From NCBI GenBank assembly GCA_029266035.1, contig JAJUFH010000025.1, positions 1 to 44,562 of the forward strand: DNA of 44,562 nucleotides, written 5' to 3'. Shown here one piece after another: positions 6,981 to 15,862 of the stretch. Under the pieces are notes generated by a model. It was given only the letters and a program-made list of their open reading frames with translations, ran no database searches and had not been told where the DNA came from. Numbering within the stretch: the first letter of the stretch is position 1; each line of letters starts with the position of its first letter. This DNA comes from Sinomicrobium sp. (lineage in GTDB: Bacteria; Bacteroidota; Bacteroidia; Flavobacteriales; Flavobacteriaceae). A program made the position numbers and the translations under genes.

Positions 6981-7653
6981 ACTCAATACTCTCTCCTATA
7001 TCCAGCAGCATCAAATCTTTTCCTTTGTCAAAAAACTTTCGTTTGGCTTCTTCGTGGTTTATTTCTATATATCCAAAAGTATCGTAATGACAACCTAGGA
7101 TTTTATCGCATTCTACAAAATCGGAAGCTATAATGGCATCGTCTACTCCCATAGTAAAATTATCACCTATAGGCAGTATAGCGAGGTCGAGTTTGATATA
7201 CATCGGGATGAGCTTCATATCCATAGTCAGCGCGGTATCGCCTGCGATATAGATATTTTTGTTTTCTCCCTCTATGACAAAACCTCCGGGCTGCCCTCCG
7301 TAGCTACCGTCTGCGAATGAAGAGGTGTGTATAGCATTTACATATTTCAGTTTTCCAAATTCAAAATCCCAGCTCCCACCGTGGTTCATAGGGTGTACTT
7401 CTAGACCTTTATCACCGAAATGCCCTGCTATTTCATAATTGGATATCACCATAGCTCCGGTGTGTTTTGCGATAGTTTCTACGTCGAGGGTATGATCCTG
7501 ATGGGCATGAGTGACCAGAATATAATCGGCTTTTATCTGATTGATATCGATATGAGAAGCCTTTTCGTTGGCAGATATATAAGGGTCGACCAGTATATTG
7601 ATATCTCCGGTCTCTATTCCCAAACAGGCGTGTCCGTAAAATGTGATTTTCAT
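6976..7653 (-). CDS. Metal-dependent hydrolase, UPF0173 (metallo-beta-lactamase fold)
   Basis: 225 residues, a length typical of UPF0173. It starts MKITFYGHACLGIE and carries the metallo-beta-lactamase metal motif HAHQDH (His49, His51, Asp53, His54), a second His at the NAIHTSSF segment, Asp at GDTALTMDM, and a late GCHYDTFGYIEI. The substrate is unknown. It lies 25 bases behind menA in the same direction and ahead of the repeat array, so it is probably a member of the menaquinone transcription unit; a role in that pathway is only inferred from position. Confidence 0.88.
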   Translation of the reverse strand: MKITFYGHACLGIETGDINILVDPYISANEKASHIDINQIKADYILVTHAHQDHTLDVETIAKHTGAMVISNYEIAGHFGDKGLEVHPMNHGGSWDFEFGKLKYVNAIHTSSFADGSYGGQPGGFVIEGENKNIYIAGDTALTMDMKLIPMYIKLDLAILPIGDNFTMGVDDAIIASDFVECDKILGCHYDTFGYIEINHEEAKRKFFDKGKDLMLLDIGESIEL

Positions 7654-7678
7654 AGCTGTTTCTTTATCAAATTAAACA

Positions 7679-8581
7679 TTACATACACTGTGCTGCGAGA
7701 AAAAGCAGCGACAGCAAAAAAGTACTCAACGCCAGCTTTTTGAGTTCCGGATCCAGTGTTTTGGGATTTCTGTTTTCCCTTACCGCAGAGAGGTGAAAGA
7801 AGACCGGAACAAAGGCGAGGAAAAATACGTATTGATAAATATAAAAACTTTGGTCGACAGCAAAAAGTAAAAACAGTACTAATGACAGTATCAGTATGGT
7901 ATAGTGATATTTTTTTGCCGCCTTCCCTCCTATCTTTACAACCAGAGTGTTTTTTCCGGATGCGGCATCGCTCTCTTCATCGCGCATATTGTTTAGGTTG
8001 AGTACGCCGGTACTCAGCAAACCGATAGAAGCCGCCGGGAGAAAAACCGTCCAATCCAGACTTTTAGTATAGAGAAAATAGCTTCCGGCTACACTTAAGA
8101 ACCCAAAAAACAGGAAGACAAAAACATCTCCAAATCCGTTGTACCCATAGGCAGATTTCCCTACCGTGTATTTAATCGCAGCTACTACAGATGCTATTCC
8201 CAAAAAGAAAAACACCAGTGAATACAAGAAATTCTGACTCCCAAAAGACACGTAAATAAGCAATATGGCGATGAGCAGGGTTATCCCTATGGTAATCGCT
8301 ATAGCCTTTTTCATTTCAGAAGGAGTAACTACTCCGCTCTGCAGGGCTCTTTGCGGTCCTACACGATCTTTGTTATCCGTTCCTTTTACTCCATCGCCGT
8401 AATCGTTGGCAAAATTGGAAAGCACCTGAAAGCCTACGGTAGTGAGCAAGGCCAGTACACATATTTTCCAGTTAAAGTGTCCTCTGGCAACGGCTAGGCC
8501 TGTTCCAGTAATAATTCCTGCTACAGAAAGAGGTAAGGTGCGTAAACGCGCAGCTTCTACAAAGGCTTTTGTCTTTGTCAT
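7679..8581 (-). CDS. menA: 1,4-Dihydroxy-2-naphthoate polyprenyltransferase
   Basis: An integral membrane UbiA-family prenyltransferase that attaches the isoprenoid tail to DHNA to form demethylmenaquinone. It has 300 residues and about eight or nine membrane helices. The two Asp-rich motifs are visible: NFANDYGDGVKG (Asp60, Asp64) and NNMRDEESDAASGKNTL (about 197-213). It lies 13 bases behind menB in the same operon, so both enzymes that act on DHNA precursors are made together. Confidence 0.93.
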   Translation of the reverse strand: MTKTKAFVEAARLRTLPLSVAGIITGTGLAVARGHFNWKICVLALLTTVGFQVLSNFANDYGDGVKGTDNKDRVGPQRALQSGVVTPSEMKKAIAITIGITLLIAILLIYVSFGSQNFLYSLVFFFLGIASVVAAIKYTVGKSAYGYNGFGDVFVFLFFGFLSVAGSYFLYTKSLDWTVFLPAASIGLLSTGVLNLNNMRDEESDAASGKNTLVVKIGGKAAKKYHYTILILSLVLFLLFAVDQSFYIYQYVFFLAFVPVFFHLSAVRENRNPKTLDPELKKLALSTFLLSLLFLAAQCM

Positions 8582-8594
8582 TCTCTCCTGAGGT

Positions 8595-9437
8595 TTAAGG
8601 TATCCATTTAATATTGCTAAAGTCGGGCTTTCTCTTTTCTAAGAAAGCGTTGCGTCCTTCTTTGGCTTCGTCGGTCATATAGGCCAATCGGGTAGCCTCA
8701 CCTGCAAATACCTGCTGTCCTACCATACCGTCGTCGGTAGCATTAAAGGCAAACTTCAGCATTTTTATAGATGTAGGCGATTTGGCCAGTATTTCCCGAG
8801 CCCATTCAAAAGCAGTGTCTTCGAGTTCTTCGTGTGGGATTACTGCATTGACCATTCCCATCTCGAAAGCCTCTTGAGCGGAGTAGTTTCTACCGAGAAA
8901 GAATATTTCGCGAGCGCGTTTCTGTCCTACCATCTTAGCGAGATAAGCCGAACCGTATCCACCGTCAAAACTGGTCACATCGGCATCAGTTTGTTTAAAA
9001 ACAGCGTGTTCTTTACTGGCGAGAGTAAGGTCGCAAACCACGTGTAAGCTGTGCCCTCCTCCTACTGCCCAGCCCGGTACCACGGCGATAACCACCTTGG
9101 GCATAAAACGAATAAGGCGTTGTACTTCTAGTATGTTGAGTCTCGGCATACCGTCGTCGTCTACATAGCCTTGGTGACCTCTGGCATTCTGATCCCCTCC
9201 ACTGCAAAAGGAATACACTCCGTCTTTGGTAGAAGGTCCTTCAGCAGATAGTAAAACCACTCCGATAGAGGTATCTTCCCGAGCGTCGAGAAAGGCTTCA
9301 AAAAGTTCGCCTACAGTTTTAGGCCGAAAGGCATTGCGTACATTGGGACGATTGAAGGCTATTCGAGCCACTCCGCCGCATTTTTTATAAGTGATGTCTT
9401 CGTATTCTTTGACTACTTTCCAATCAGCTTTACTCAT
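8595..9437 (-). CDS. menB: 1,4-Dihydroxy-2-naphthoyl-CoA synthase
   Basis: A crotonase-fold enzyme that closes the second ring of the naphthoquinone from OSB-CoA. 280 residues, full length. Visible MenB features: NRPNVRNAFRPKTV near the start, CSGGDQNARG (oxyanion loop), VVPGWAVGGGHSLHVVCDLTLAS, DVTSFDGGYGSAYLA with the catalytic Asp/Tyr region, and the C-terminal EGRNAFLEKRKPDF. It is the first gene of the minus-strand men operon visible here and is transcribed divergently from the C1 peptidase gene across a 59-base gap. menD and menF are not in the window. Confidence 0.95.
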   Translation of the reverse strand: MSKADWKVVKEYEDITYKKCGGVARIAFNRPNVRNAFRPKTVGELFEAFLDAREDTSIGVVLLSAEGPSTKDGVYSFCSGGDQNARGHQGYVDDDGMPRLNILEVQRLIRFMPKVVIAVVPGWAVGGGHSLHVVCDLTLASKEHAVFKQTDADVTSFDGGYGSAYLAKMVGQKRAREIFFLGRNYSAQEAFEMGMVNAVIPHEELEDTAFEWAREILAKSPTSIKMLKFAFNATDDGMVGQQVFAGEATRLAYMTDEAKEGRNAFLEKRKPDFSNIKWIP

Positions 9438-9496
9438 AATTTTGTTATTTTGCGTAAAATTAATCCTTTTTAGTCTTTTAAAAGTAATATCACAGA

Positions 9497-10618
9497 ATGA
9501 AAAAATTTCTTCTCTATCTTGGGTGCTTGTGCTGTACTAGCCTTGCATTTTCCCAACAATACAGTTTTGACAAACTTATCGACCTGGAAGCCAACCCTGT
9601 AATAAGTCAGGATATTACCGGAACCTGCTGGAGTTTTGCGACCTCCTCTTTTCTCGAATCAGAAATCATTCGCATGTCGGGAAAGCATATCGATATTTCT
9701 GAAATGTACAATGTGAGAAATACTTATTCTAAAAAAGCGTGGAATTACGTTATGCGACAAGGGAAAGCTCAGTTTAGCCAGGGCGGACTGGCTCACGATG
9801 TTATAAACAGTATCGCGGAATACGGAATGGTGCCACAGAAGTTGTACACCGGACTGAAGGAGGGCGAGGAAAAACACAATCACACCGAATTGGTGTCGGT
9901 ACTCAAAGGGATGCTCGATGTATATATCGAAAACCCTGCAAAAACCCTTTCTCCAAAATGGAAAGAGGCTGTTGAAAATGTGTTGGACACTTATCTCGGG
10001 AAAAGAATAGCGTCTTTTACCTTTGAAGGTAAAGAGTATACCCCTCAGTCGTTTATGGAAATGACCGGGATAAAGCCTGAAAATTACATTACGGTTACCT
10101 CTTTTACCCACCGTCCTTTTTACGAAGATTTTGTGTTGAATATTCCGGATAACTTTTCAAACGGAAGTCTGTACAATCTGCCATTAGACGAGTTTATTCA
10201 GGTTGTAGATCACGCTCTCGAAAAAGGGTATACGCTGTCTCTGGACTGCGATGTAAGCGAAGCTGGATTCTCTCAGAAACACGGTATTGCCATCGTTCCT
10301 GAAAACACTGCCGATGCCCACGCTATTCTCACGGAAATAATGCCTGAAAAAGCCGTATCACCCGAATACCGTCAACAGGAATTTGAAAATTACCACACTA
10401 CAGACGACCATCTGATGCACATAGTAGGCAAGGTAAAAGACCAAAAAGGAAATATCTACTACAAGGTTAAAAATTCGTGGGGCACCGACAAAACTCGTGT
10501 GGGCGACAGTGGCGGATATATCTATATGAGTGTTCCCTATATGAGGTTGAAAGCAATCTCTGTAATGCTTCACAAAGAGGCATTGCCTAGTGATACCGCC
10601 AAACATCTGGGAATTTAA
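9497..10618 (+). CDS. Secreted C1-family cysteine peptidase (PepC/bleomycin hydrolase-like)
   Basis: 373 residues with a signal peptide (MKKFLLYLGCLCCTSLAFSQ, cleavage near 19-20), so the product is exported, unlike cytoplasmic PepC. The papain-family catalytic residues are visible: Gln38 and Cys44 in QDITGTCWSF, His in DDHLMHIVG near residue 310, and Asn in KVKNSWG near residue 330. Between them lies the long helical insertion typical of bleomycin-hydrolase-type aminopeptidases. Likely role: periplasmic peptide trimming. It stands alone between divergent menB and a convergent receptor gene. Confidence 0.88.
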   Translation: MKKFLLYLGCLCCTSLAFSQQYSFDKLIDLEANPVISQDITGTCWSFATSSFLESEIIRMSGKHIDISEMYNVRNTYSKKAWNYVMRQGKAQFSQGGLAHDVINSIAEYGMVPQKLYTGLKEGEEKHNHTELVSVLKGMLDVYIENPAKTLSPKWKEAVENVLDTYLGKRIASFTFEGKEYTPQSFMEMTGIKPENYITVTSFTHRPFYEDFVLNIPDNFSNGSLYNLPLDEFIQVVDHALEKGYTLSLDCDVSEAGFSQKHGIAIVPENTADAHAILTEIMPEKAVSPEYRQQEFENYHTTDDHLMHIVGKVKDQKGNIYYKVKNSWGTDKTRVGDSGGYIYMSVPYMRLKAISVMLHKEALPSDTAKHLGI

Positions 10619-10647
10619 TAGAAATCCCGTAAAACTTTAAAGCACCA

Positions 10648-13059
10648 CTACCCGTCCAATCTTTCTTGTTCGTCGGGAGTGGTGTTTCTGTTGTTGTCTT
10701 TCAGGCGGTAATTTCCGAAATTGTATTTCAGTCCCAGAATGAGTTTTCTGGTTTCGGGACGGGCAATATAAGCGTTGTCCTGATTGGCATACTCAGAGTG
10801 ATACCATATACTGGAAGTATTGAAAATATCTTCTACGTTCAACGATGCCACCAGCCTGTTGTTCCACATCCTCCTCGTGACTCCCAGTCCGGCAGAAAAC
10901 TGGTTTTTACTCTTTAAAGAACCAGACACCATACCCGAAAGGTAGTTAAGGCTTAATTCCATATTGGTTGTCCCCTCATTATCAAAGCGAATCTGATTGT
11001 ACAACTGCCCGTAAAACGCGGTGACATTTAGGCTGTGTGATCGATCGGTATCTATAGCCTTGAAACGGCTCTCCATATAAAAAGTAGAGGTATAAGCATA
11101 ACAGTACCACCAGTCGAATACATTGCCGTAATAAGAGAAGTCAAAGCTGTACTGAAATTCTCGGTCTATATTGTACAGCGAGGTGTAGATAAGCCGCGCT
11201 GCATTGTCCTGATACGGTAGTCCGCGCAAGGCTCCGGAAGCCCCCGAATAATAGATGGAAAAGGCGTATTGGTGTTTGTAGGTATAATCGAGTGCCAGTT
11301 TGTGCTCTACAGCACGGGTGAGTGCCGGATTTCCGGCTTCGTACTGCCTTTCGTTGAGATAATAGCGGTAAGGGTTTAAATCACCATATGAAGGCCTGCT
11401 CAAACTGCGCTTGTAATTGAGATCAAACGCGTGGTGTTTTCTGGGAGTGTATCTAAGGCTCGCCGAAGGAAACAGCTCAAAATAGCTGCGAGTATTGACC
11501 TGTCCGAGCACTACAGAACGCGCATTTACATCGGTGTATTCACTTCTTATTCCCAATACGGTCGACAGTTTTTCTCCCCATTCCCGAGTGTGATTTATAT
11601 AACTGGCATAGATATTCTCGTAATAGTTAAAATGATCGTCAGGGCTATTTTGCGGAATGCCCCCACCCGAAAACTCTGCCCTGCTCTTGCTCTGTATGGA
11701 AGAGTATTTTAAACCTGTTCGCAATGTGGATGAAGCACCGGGCAGAGAGAGGTCGAATTGCTGTGTAAAAATATTGTTTCGCTGTCGGGCGCTAAAGACG
11801 AATGCGCTGTTGCTCTCCGGTATTCTATACTCGTCAAAATATGAAGTGTAGAGATGTTGTAGCTGACTGTCGTCGTGATAAATATAATTGGAAAGGCTTT
11901 TAAATTCAGCATCACTATCGTTCAACTGACGCGTGTATTCCAAGGAGAACGACAAGTTAGATCGGTCGTTGTTCAAATCGCTGTTTGTGAGAAAACAAGA
12001 CTCGAGCTCGCCGTAGGTATCAAACACATCAGTAATCGCACGATTGCTGTAATCTGTTCCCGGAGCGTACTGCAGATTGGCTGAAAGACTCAGTGAATTT
12101 TTATCATTTAGTTCGAGGTCTGTAATAGTGTGTAAATTATGAGCGTAAGAATGTGTTATCCGGGTAAAATCGGTTTCCATACGTCCGGAAGCTGTTACGT
12201 CCTCGGCAAAGAAATTGATATAATCTAAATCGTGTTTATACTCTTTGGAAGGCGAAAAGTTGTAAGCGGCAAAAAAATCGAGGTGATCACTCTTAAAATA
12301 ATGCTCGGTACCGAGATTGTATTTGGGAAAAATCGCTTGAGTCCACCGAGCACTGACCCCTCCCTTATATCCCGTAGCGATGTTTTTTGAGGTTACTATA
12401 TTCAACACCATACCGCTATCGGCATCGTAGTTGGCTTGAGGTGAGGTGATCACTTCAACCGACTGTATATGGGAACCCGGATAATTTTGGAGAAAAGCTT
12501 TTAACTCCTCTCCACTTAGATAGAGCTTCTTTCCGTTGATATACACATCTGCTGCGGAATTCCGTATTCTAATCTCGTTATTTACAATGAGTACTCCGGG
12601 GGTATTTTGAAGTATGTTAAACGAATTTCCAGCCGACAGTGTGGTGTGTTCTACATTAAAAATCAATTTACCCACCTGCCGCTGTACTAAAGGTCTTCGT
12701 CCGGTAACAACGACCTCCCTTAAGTCCTCCGTACTTTCCTTGAGCATCACCTCTCCCACCGACATATCTCCGGAAACCTGAAGATTGATGGTATGACTCG
12801 TATATCCCAATGAGGAAATTTTTAATACATAGGTCCCTTCTCTGATTCGCTCGAGAACAAAATGACCGTTTTCATCCGATGAATTTCCCGTCACCACCGC
12901 AGAATCTGAGGGATGTAAGAGCGTGACATTGACAAAAGATAGAGGGGTGCCTCCTATTTCAGTCACCTTACCGCTCACCTTGTATTCCTGCGACAACAGG
13001 ATTTCCGGAAAAAGCACAAGGCTCCACATACATATTTGTAACATCTCTCGACTGAACAT
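10648..13059 (-). CDS. TonB-dependent receptor, outer-membrane beta-barrel family
   Basis: 803 residues. An N-terminal signal sequence is followed by a carboxypeptidase-D regulatory-like domain (YKVSGKVTEIGGTPLSFVNV to about residue 105), a TonB-plug segment (EVVVTGRRPLVQRQVGKLIF, then VYINGKKLYLSGEELKAFLQ) and a long aromatic-rich barrel ending in GLKYNFGNYRLKDNNR. This is the PF14905-type receptor family rather than SusC: it has no SusD partner and is shorter. The ligand is unknown; siderophores, metal complexes or peptides are possible. The initiator could be the ATG at 13059 or a second one at 13044; both precede a good signal peptide. It is transcribed alone. Confidence 0.9.
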   Translation of the reverse strand: MFSREMLQICMWSLVLFPEILLSQEYKVSGKVTEIGGTPLSFVNVTLLHPSDSAVVTGNSSDENGHFVLERIREGTYVLKISSLGYTSHTINLQVSGDMSVGEVMLKESTEDLREVVVTGRRPLVQRQVGKLIFNVEHTTLSAGNSFNILQNTPGVLIVNNEIRIRNSAADVYINGKKLYLSGEELKAFLQNYPGSHIQSVEVITSPQANYDADSGMVLNIVTSKNIATGYKGGVSARWTQAIFPKYNLGTEHYFKSDHLDFFAAYNFSPSKEYKHDLDYINFFAEDVTASGRMETDFTRITHSYAHNLHTITDLELNDKNSLSLSANLQYAPGTDYSNRAITDVFDTYGELESCFLTNSDLNNDRSNLSFSLEYTRQLNDSDAEFKSLSNYIYHDDSQLQHLYTSYFDEYRIPESNSAFVFSARQRNNIFTQQFDLSLPGASSTLRTGLKYSSIQSKSRAEFSGGGIPQNSPDDHFNYYENIYASYINHTREWGEKLSTVLGIRSEYTDVNARSVVLGQVNTRSYFELFPSASLRYTPRKHHAFDLNYKRSLSRPSYGDLNPYRYYLNERQYEAGNPALTRAVEHKLALDYTYKHQYAFSIYYSGASGALRGLPYQDNAARLIYTSLYNIDREFQYSFDFSYYGNVFDWWYCYAYTSTFYMESRFKAIDTDRSHSLNVTAFYGQLYNQIRFDNEGTTNMELSLNYLSGMVSGSLKSKNQFSAGLGVTRRMWNNRLVASLNVEDIFNTSSIWYHSEYANQDNAYIARPETRKLILGLKYNFGNYRLKDNNRNTTPDEQERLDG

Positions 13060-13377
13060 AGGCTATGCACTTTTAGCGCCTTTCAAAAATATGTTTTTTA
13101 TCGACAAAAACAAACACTTTATCTGTATCATATCGCCACCTGTTATATGCTAAATGACCGACATAACGAAAAACAGCAAGGGAAAAATTATACAGATTTA
13201 TATCGTGAAGACTAAATGAATTTACGTAATATTGTGACAACTTCACTTCAATAAACCCTCGTTTTTTTATTATTTTTTCGATAAAAAGCTATAAAGTTAC
13301 GATGAAAGTACAAAATAATACTATTTATTTTTTTGATACGTTTGTTCAAAAGTAAATAACCAAAAAGCATAACAAAC
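13060..13377. other. 318-base intergenic region between receptor and repeat-peptide gene
   Basis: AT-rich spacer between divergently transcribed genes. On the minus strand a -7-like box TATTTTTG (complement of 13084-13091) sits 25 bases before the receptor ATG. On the plus strand the box TACGTTTG at 13337-13344 serves the small peptide gene. I see no gene, RNA or strong repeat in the 245 bases between them. Confidence 0.5.
13337..13344 (+). promoter_or_regulatory. Predicted -7 promoter box of the repeat-peptide gene
   Basis: TACGTTTG matches the Bacteroidota -7 consensus TAnnTTTG exactly and lies 33 bases before the ATG, giving a 5' leader of roughly 26 bases. No clear -33 TTG is seen at the expected distance, so confidence is limited. 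Confidence 0.45.
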
Positions 13378-13584
13378 ATGAAATCATTTAAGGTTAACCA
13401 CTATTTTCTATCTGTATCCCTTGCTTTTGTAGTCGCCTTGGGCACAGTATTCTTAATCGACAAGTTTCAAAAACCACCCAAGCACGGTCTCGCATTTATA
13501 GATAAATTCCAAAAACCGCCCAAGCACGGTCTCGCGTTTATAGACAAATTCCAAAAACCGCCTAAACACGGAGTGATTGCTTGA
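13378..13584 (+). CDS. Small exported or membrane-anchored protein with three 14-residue peptide repeats
   Basis: I do not recognise this family. The 68 residues consist of a basic N-terminus (MKSFKVNHYF), a hydrophobic helix at about 10-26 that could be a signal peptide or anchor, and then three head-to-tail copies of IDKFQKPPKHG at residues 27-37, 41-51 and 55-65, linked by LAF and ending VIA. The 42-base units are identical in protein sequence but differ at several third positions (GAC/GAT, AAG/AAA, TTT/TTC, CCA/CCG, CCC/CCT), so the peptide looks selected for rather than freshly duplicated. There are no cysteines. Each unit has two Pro and a Lys-His-Gly end. Possible roles are a multi-copy peptide precursor (signal, bacteriocin-like or modified peptide) or a small cell-envelope protein. 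It precedes a conserved membrane protein gene by 106 bases on the same strand. Confidence 0.7.
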   Translation: MKSFKVNHYFLSVSLAFVVALGTVFLIDKFQKPPKHGLAFIDKFQKPPKHGLAFIDKFQKPPKHGVIA

Positions 13585-13690
13585 TTATAACCCACTTGTC
13601 AGTTAATTTCTGACCCATAAATAATTAAGATAAAAGATTTGTATATAAGGAGTCTTTTTGCTTTCTTCGTATCTCTTTGTTATTCACCAT

Positions 13691-14191
13691 ATGAAGAAAG
13701 TAAAGACAAAGCAAATGCGGAGGTCGTTGTTATTCGGGAGTTTTATAGCTTTTCTGATTGCAATATCTCCGTATCTTTTTTATCTCTACGAAAATTTTCC
13801 GGAGAGCAAGTCTTGGGAGAGTGCGCTTTTTACATTGGAAGTCACAAATTATCCCGATGTCTATACCGCTGCCTGGTATTTTGTGAGTAAGTTTATCCCG
13901 CTATACCTTCTTCTTTTTTGGTTTTTTACCTGCAAGCATTGGTGGTATCACATCATACTCATCCCTATTTGTATGTATGCCTTCCAACTTTTTCACGTGA
14001 TCAATGACGATGTGGAATACATAGATGAAACCGAGATCTATTACCTGATTCCCATCATGTTTATTATTATTCCCATAGTATATTTTATCCGGATAAAACT
14101 GTTTGATAAGTTGGTTAACGGTATCGATATGAAAAAACTGGACCGAGAACTTGAAGAACTGGATATGGAAAAGGAGCATTTCTCTAAATAA
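13691..14191 (+). CDS. Conserved four-helix membrane protein of unknown function
   Basis: 166 residues from the ATG at 13691. The frame could begin 11 codons earlier at a TTG, but MKKVKTKQMRRSLLF is a more normal membrane-protein start. Four hydrophobic segments are visible, at about 11-33, 61-78, 82-98 and 117-138, followed by a charged, probably coiled tail (KLDRELEELDMEKEHFSK). No enzyme motif is seen. It follows the repeat-peptide gene and precedes alanine dehydrogenase by 49 bases on the same strand. A role in export or processing of the repeat peptide cannot be excluded but has no motif support. Confidence 0.7.
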   Translation: MKKVKTKQMRRSLLFGSFIAFLIAISPYLFYLYENFPESKSWESALFTLEVTNYPDVYTAAWYFVSKFIPLYLLLFWFFTCKHWWYHIILIPICMYAFQLFHVINDDVEYIDETEIYYLIPIMFIIIPIVYFIRIKLFDKLVNGIDMKKLDRELEELDMEKEHFSK

Positions 14192-14240
14192 TTTTTAACT
14201 TAGACAGTTCCTTAACCGGTATTTTGTAGTAAACTTAATT

Positions 14241-15440
14241 ATGAATATAGCTTCGTCACCTTTTACCAAGCAGCAACTGTTACCCCAGGAGGAAATGCTG
14301 GAGGTGCTGAAACAGAAGGGAAATCTGTTTATCGGTATTCCTAAAGAGGTCGCTTATCAGGAAAAACGGGTATGTCTTACACCCGATGCAGTAAGTGCCC
14401 TTACGGCACACGGTCACAGGATATTGATAGAGTCGAAGGCCGGAGAGGGCGCCAATTTTAGCGATATAGAATACAGCAATGCCGGTGCAGAAATAACCAC
14501 CGATACTAAAAAGGTGTATTCCTGCCCTATCATTCTCAAAGTAGAACCTCCTTCTCCAGATGAGCTGGAACTGATAAATCCGCAAACAATTCTGATCTCT
14601 GCACTACAGATAAAGACACAGGATAAAACCTATTTTGAGCAACTCGCTAAAAAGAGAATCACCGCCATAGCTTTTGAATACATACGAGACGAAGACGGCA
14701 ATTATCCCGCCGTGAGATCCCTCAGTGAAATCGCTGGCACGGCTTCGGTACTGATTGCCTCAGAACTTATGACCAATGTAAACAGTGGTAACGGACTCAT
14801 GTTTGGCAATATAAGTGGAGTGCCTCCCGTTGATGTGGTCATCCTCGGAGCGGGAACCGTAGGCGAATTTGCCGCACGATCTGCATTGGGACTCGGTGCC
14901 GGTGTCAAGATTTTTGACAACTCCATAACTCGCCTTCGACGTATACAGACCAATTTAGGCCGACCTATATTTACTTCTACACTTCAACCGAAAAGTCTTT
15001 TTAAAGCACTTATACGATGCGATGTGGTTATTGGAGCTATAAGAGGTAATAACCGTGCCCCAGTAGTGGTATCGGAAACCATGGTGGAGAATATGAAAAA
15101 GGGATCGGTGATAATAGACGTGAGCATAGATATGGGAGGATGCTTTGAAACCAGTGAGGTGACTACTCACGACAAACCAATTTTTGAAAAACACGGGGTT
15201 GTACATTATTGCGTTCCTAATATTCCAGCACGCTATTCCAGAACGGCTTCGGTTTCTATCAGCAATATATTTACACCCTATCTTCTAAAAATCGGCGATG
15301 AAGGCGGACTAGAAAATTCGCTTCGCTTTGACCGTGGTTTGAGAAACGGATTGTATTTTTACCACGGAATATTGACCAACAAGACCGTCGCTGAATGGTT
15401 TAACCTTTCTTATCGCGACATTAATTTGTTGATATTCTGA
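14241..15440 (+). CDS. ald: Alanine dehydrogenase
   Basis: Catalyses NAD-linked interconversion of L-alanine with pyruvate and ammonia in the cytoplasm. 399 residues. The N-terminal catalytic domain starts IGIPKEVAYQEKRVCLTPDAV (substrate Arg and the Lys of the catalytic region), followed by a His-containing ALTAHGHRI, and the Rossmann NAD domain carries VVILGAGTVGEFAARSALGLG near residue 210 with acidic ribose-binding Asp in KIFDNS. The C-terminal half has MKKGSVIIDVSIDMGGCFETS and the PNIPARYSRTAS segment typical of the family. It carries about 30 extra N-terminal residues relative to many bacterial forms, as is common in flavobacteria. Confidence 0.93.
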   Translation: MNIASSPFTKQQLLPQEEMLEVLKQKGNLFIGIPKEVAYQEKRVCLTPDAVSALTAHGHRILIESKAGEGANFSDIEYSNAGAEITTDTKKVYSCPIILKVEPPSPDELELINPQTILISALQIKTQDKTYFEQLAKKRITAIAFEYIRDEDGNYPAVRSLSEIAGTASVLIASELMTNVNSGNGLMFGNISGVPPVDVVILGAGTVGEFAARSALGLGAGVKIFDNSITRLRRIQTNLGRPIFTSTLQPKSLFKALIRCDVVIGAIRGNNRAPVVVSETMVENMKKGSVIIDVSIDMGGCFETSEVTTHDKPIFEKHGVVHYCVPNIPARYSRTASVSISNIFTPYLLKIGDEGGLENSLRFDRGLRNGLYFYHGILTNKTVAEWFNLSYRDINLLIF

Positions 15441-15484
15441 ATGCAATACGTTTTAACATAAACTATTAGTTTAAACACATTAAC

Positions 15485-15862
15485 ATGAGTTTACTGAAGC
15501 GAATAGGTTTCTATCTTATAGGACTTTCTATCGGATTGGTCGTGGTGACATTCTTTCTTAGGGAAAAGGGTACTTCTTTTTGTTACGGACCTAACTGCCG
15601 AGTGTTGAAGAATATCAGAAGTAAACAAATCACATTTCAAGAGGAGGTACAAAGAGCTTTTGTAGCAAACGCTATCGACACTACCGGAATTACTCAAGCC
15701 GTATTTACCGACGGAGAGGTCAACTTTTCTGAAAGCGACACCAAACGAGATTCTTGCAAAACTTATGTTATAGAAGCTGTACTAAACTCAAAGGAAATCA
15801 GTATTTCCGTAGAAAACTGCGACAGCATTGCCAAGATCTACGACTTTAAACTGCGGCAATAA
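15485..15862 (+). CDS. DUF4258 domain protein, membrane-anchored
   Basis: 125 residues. A single N-terminal membrane helix (about 8-25, FYLIGLSIGLVVVTFFL) is followed by a small soluble domain with CYGPNCRVLKNIRSKQITF and a Cys pair, then a beta-rich C-terminal half (VFTDGEVNFSESDTKRDSC, KTYVIEAVLNSKEISISVENCDS). The layout matches flavobacterial DUF4258 proteins that lie beside ald. No function is known. It follows ald by 44 bases on the same strand and may be cotranscribed. Confidence 0.75.
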   Translation: MSLLKRIGFYLIGLSIGLVVVTFFLREKGTSFCYGPNCRVLKNIRSKQITFQEEVQRAFVANAIDTTGITQAVFTDGEVNFSESDTKRDSCKTYVIEAVLNSKEISISVENCDSIAKIYDFKLRQ

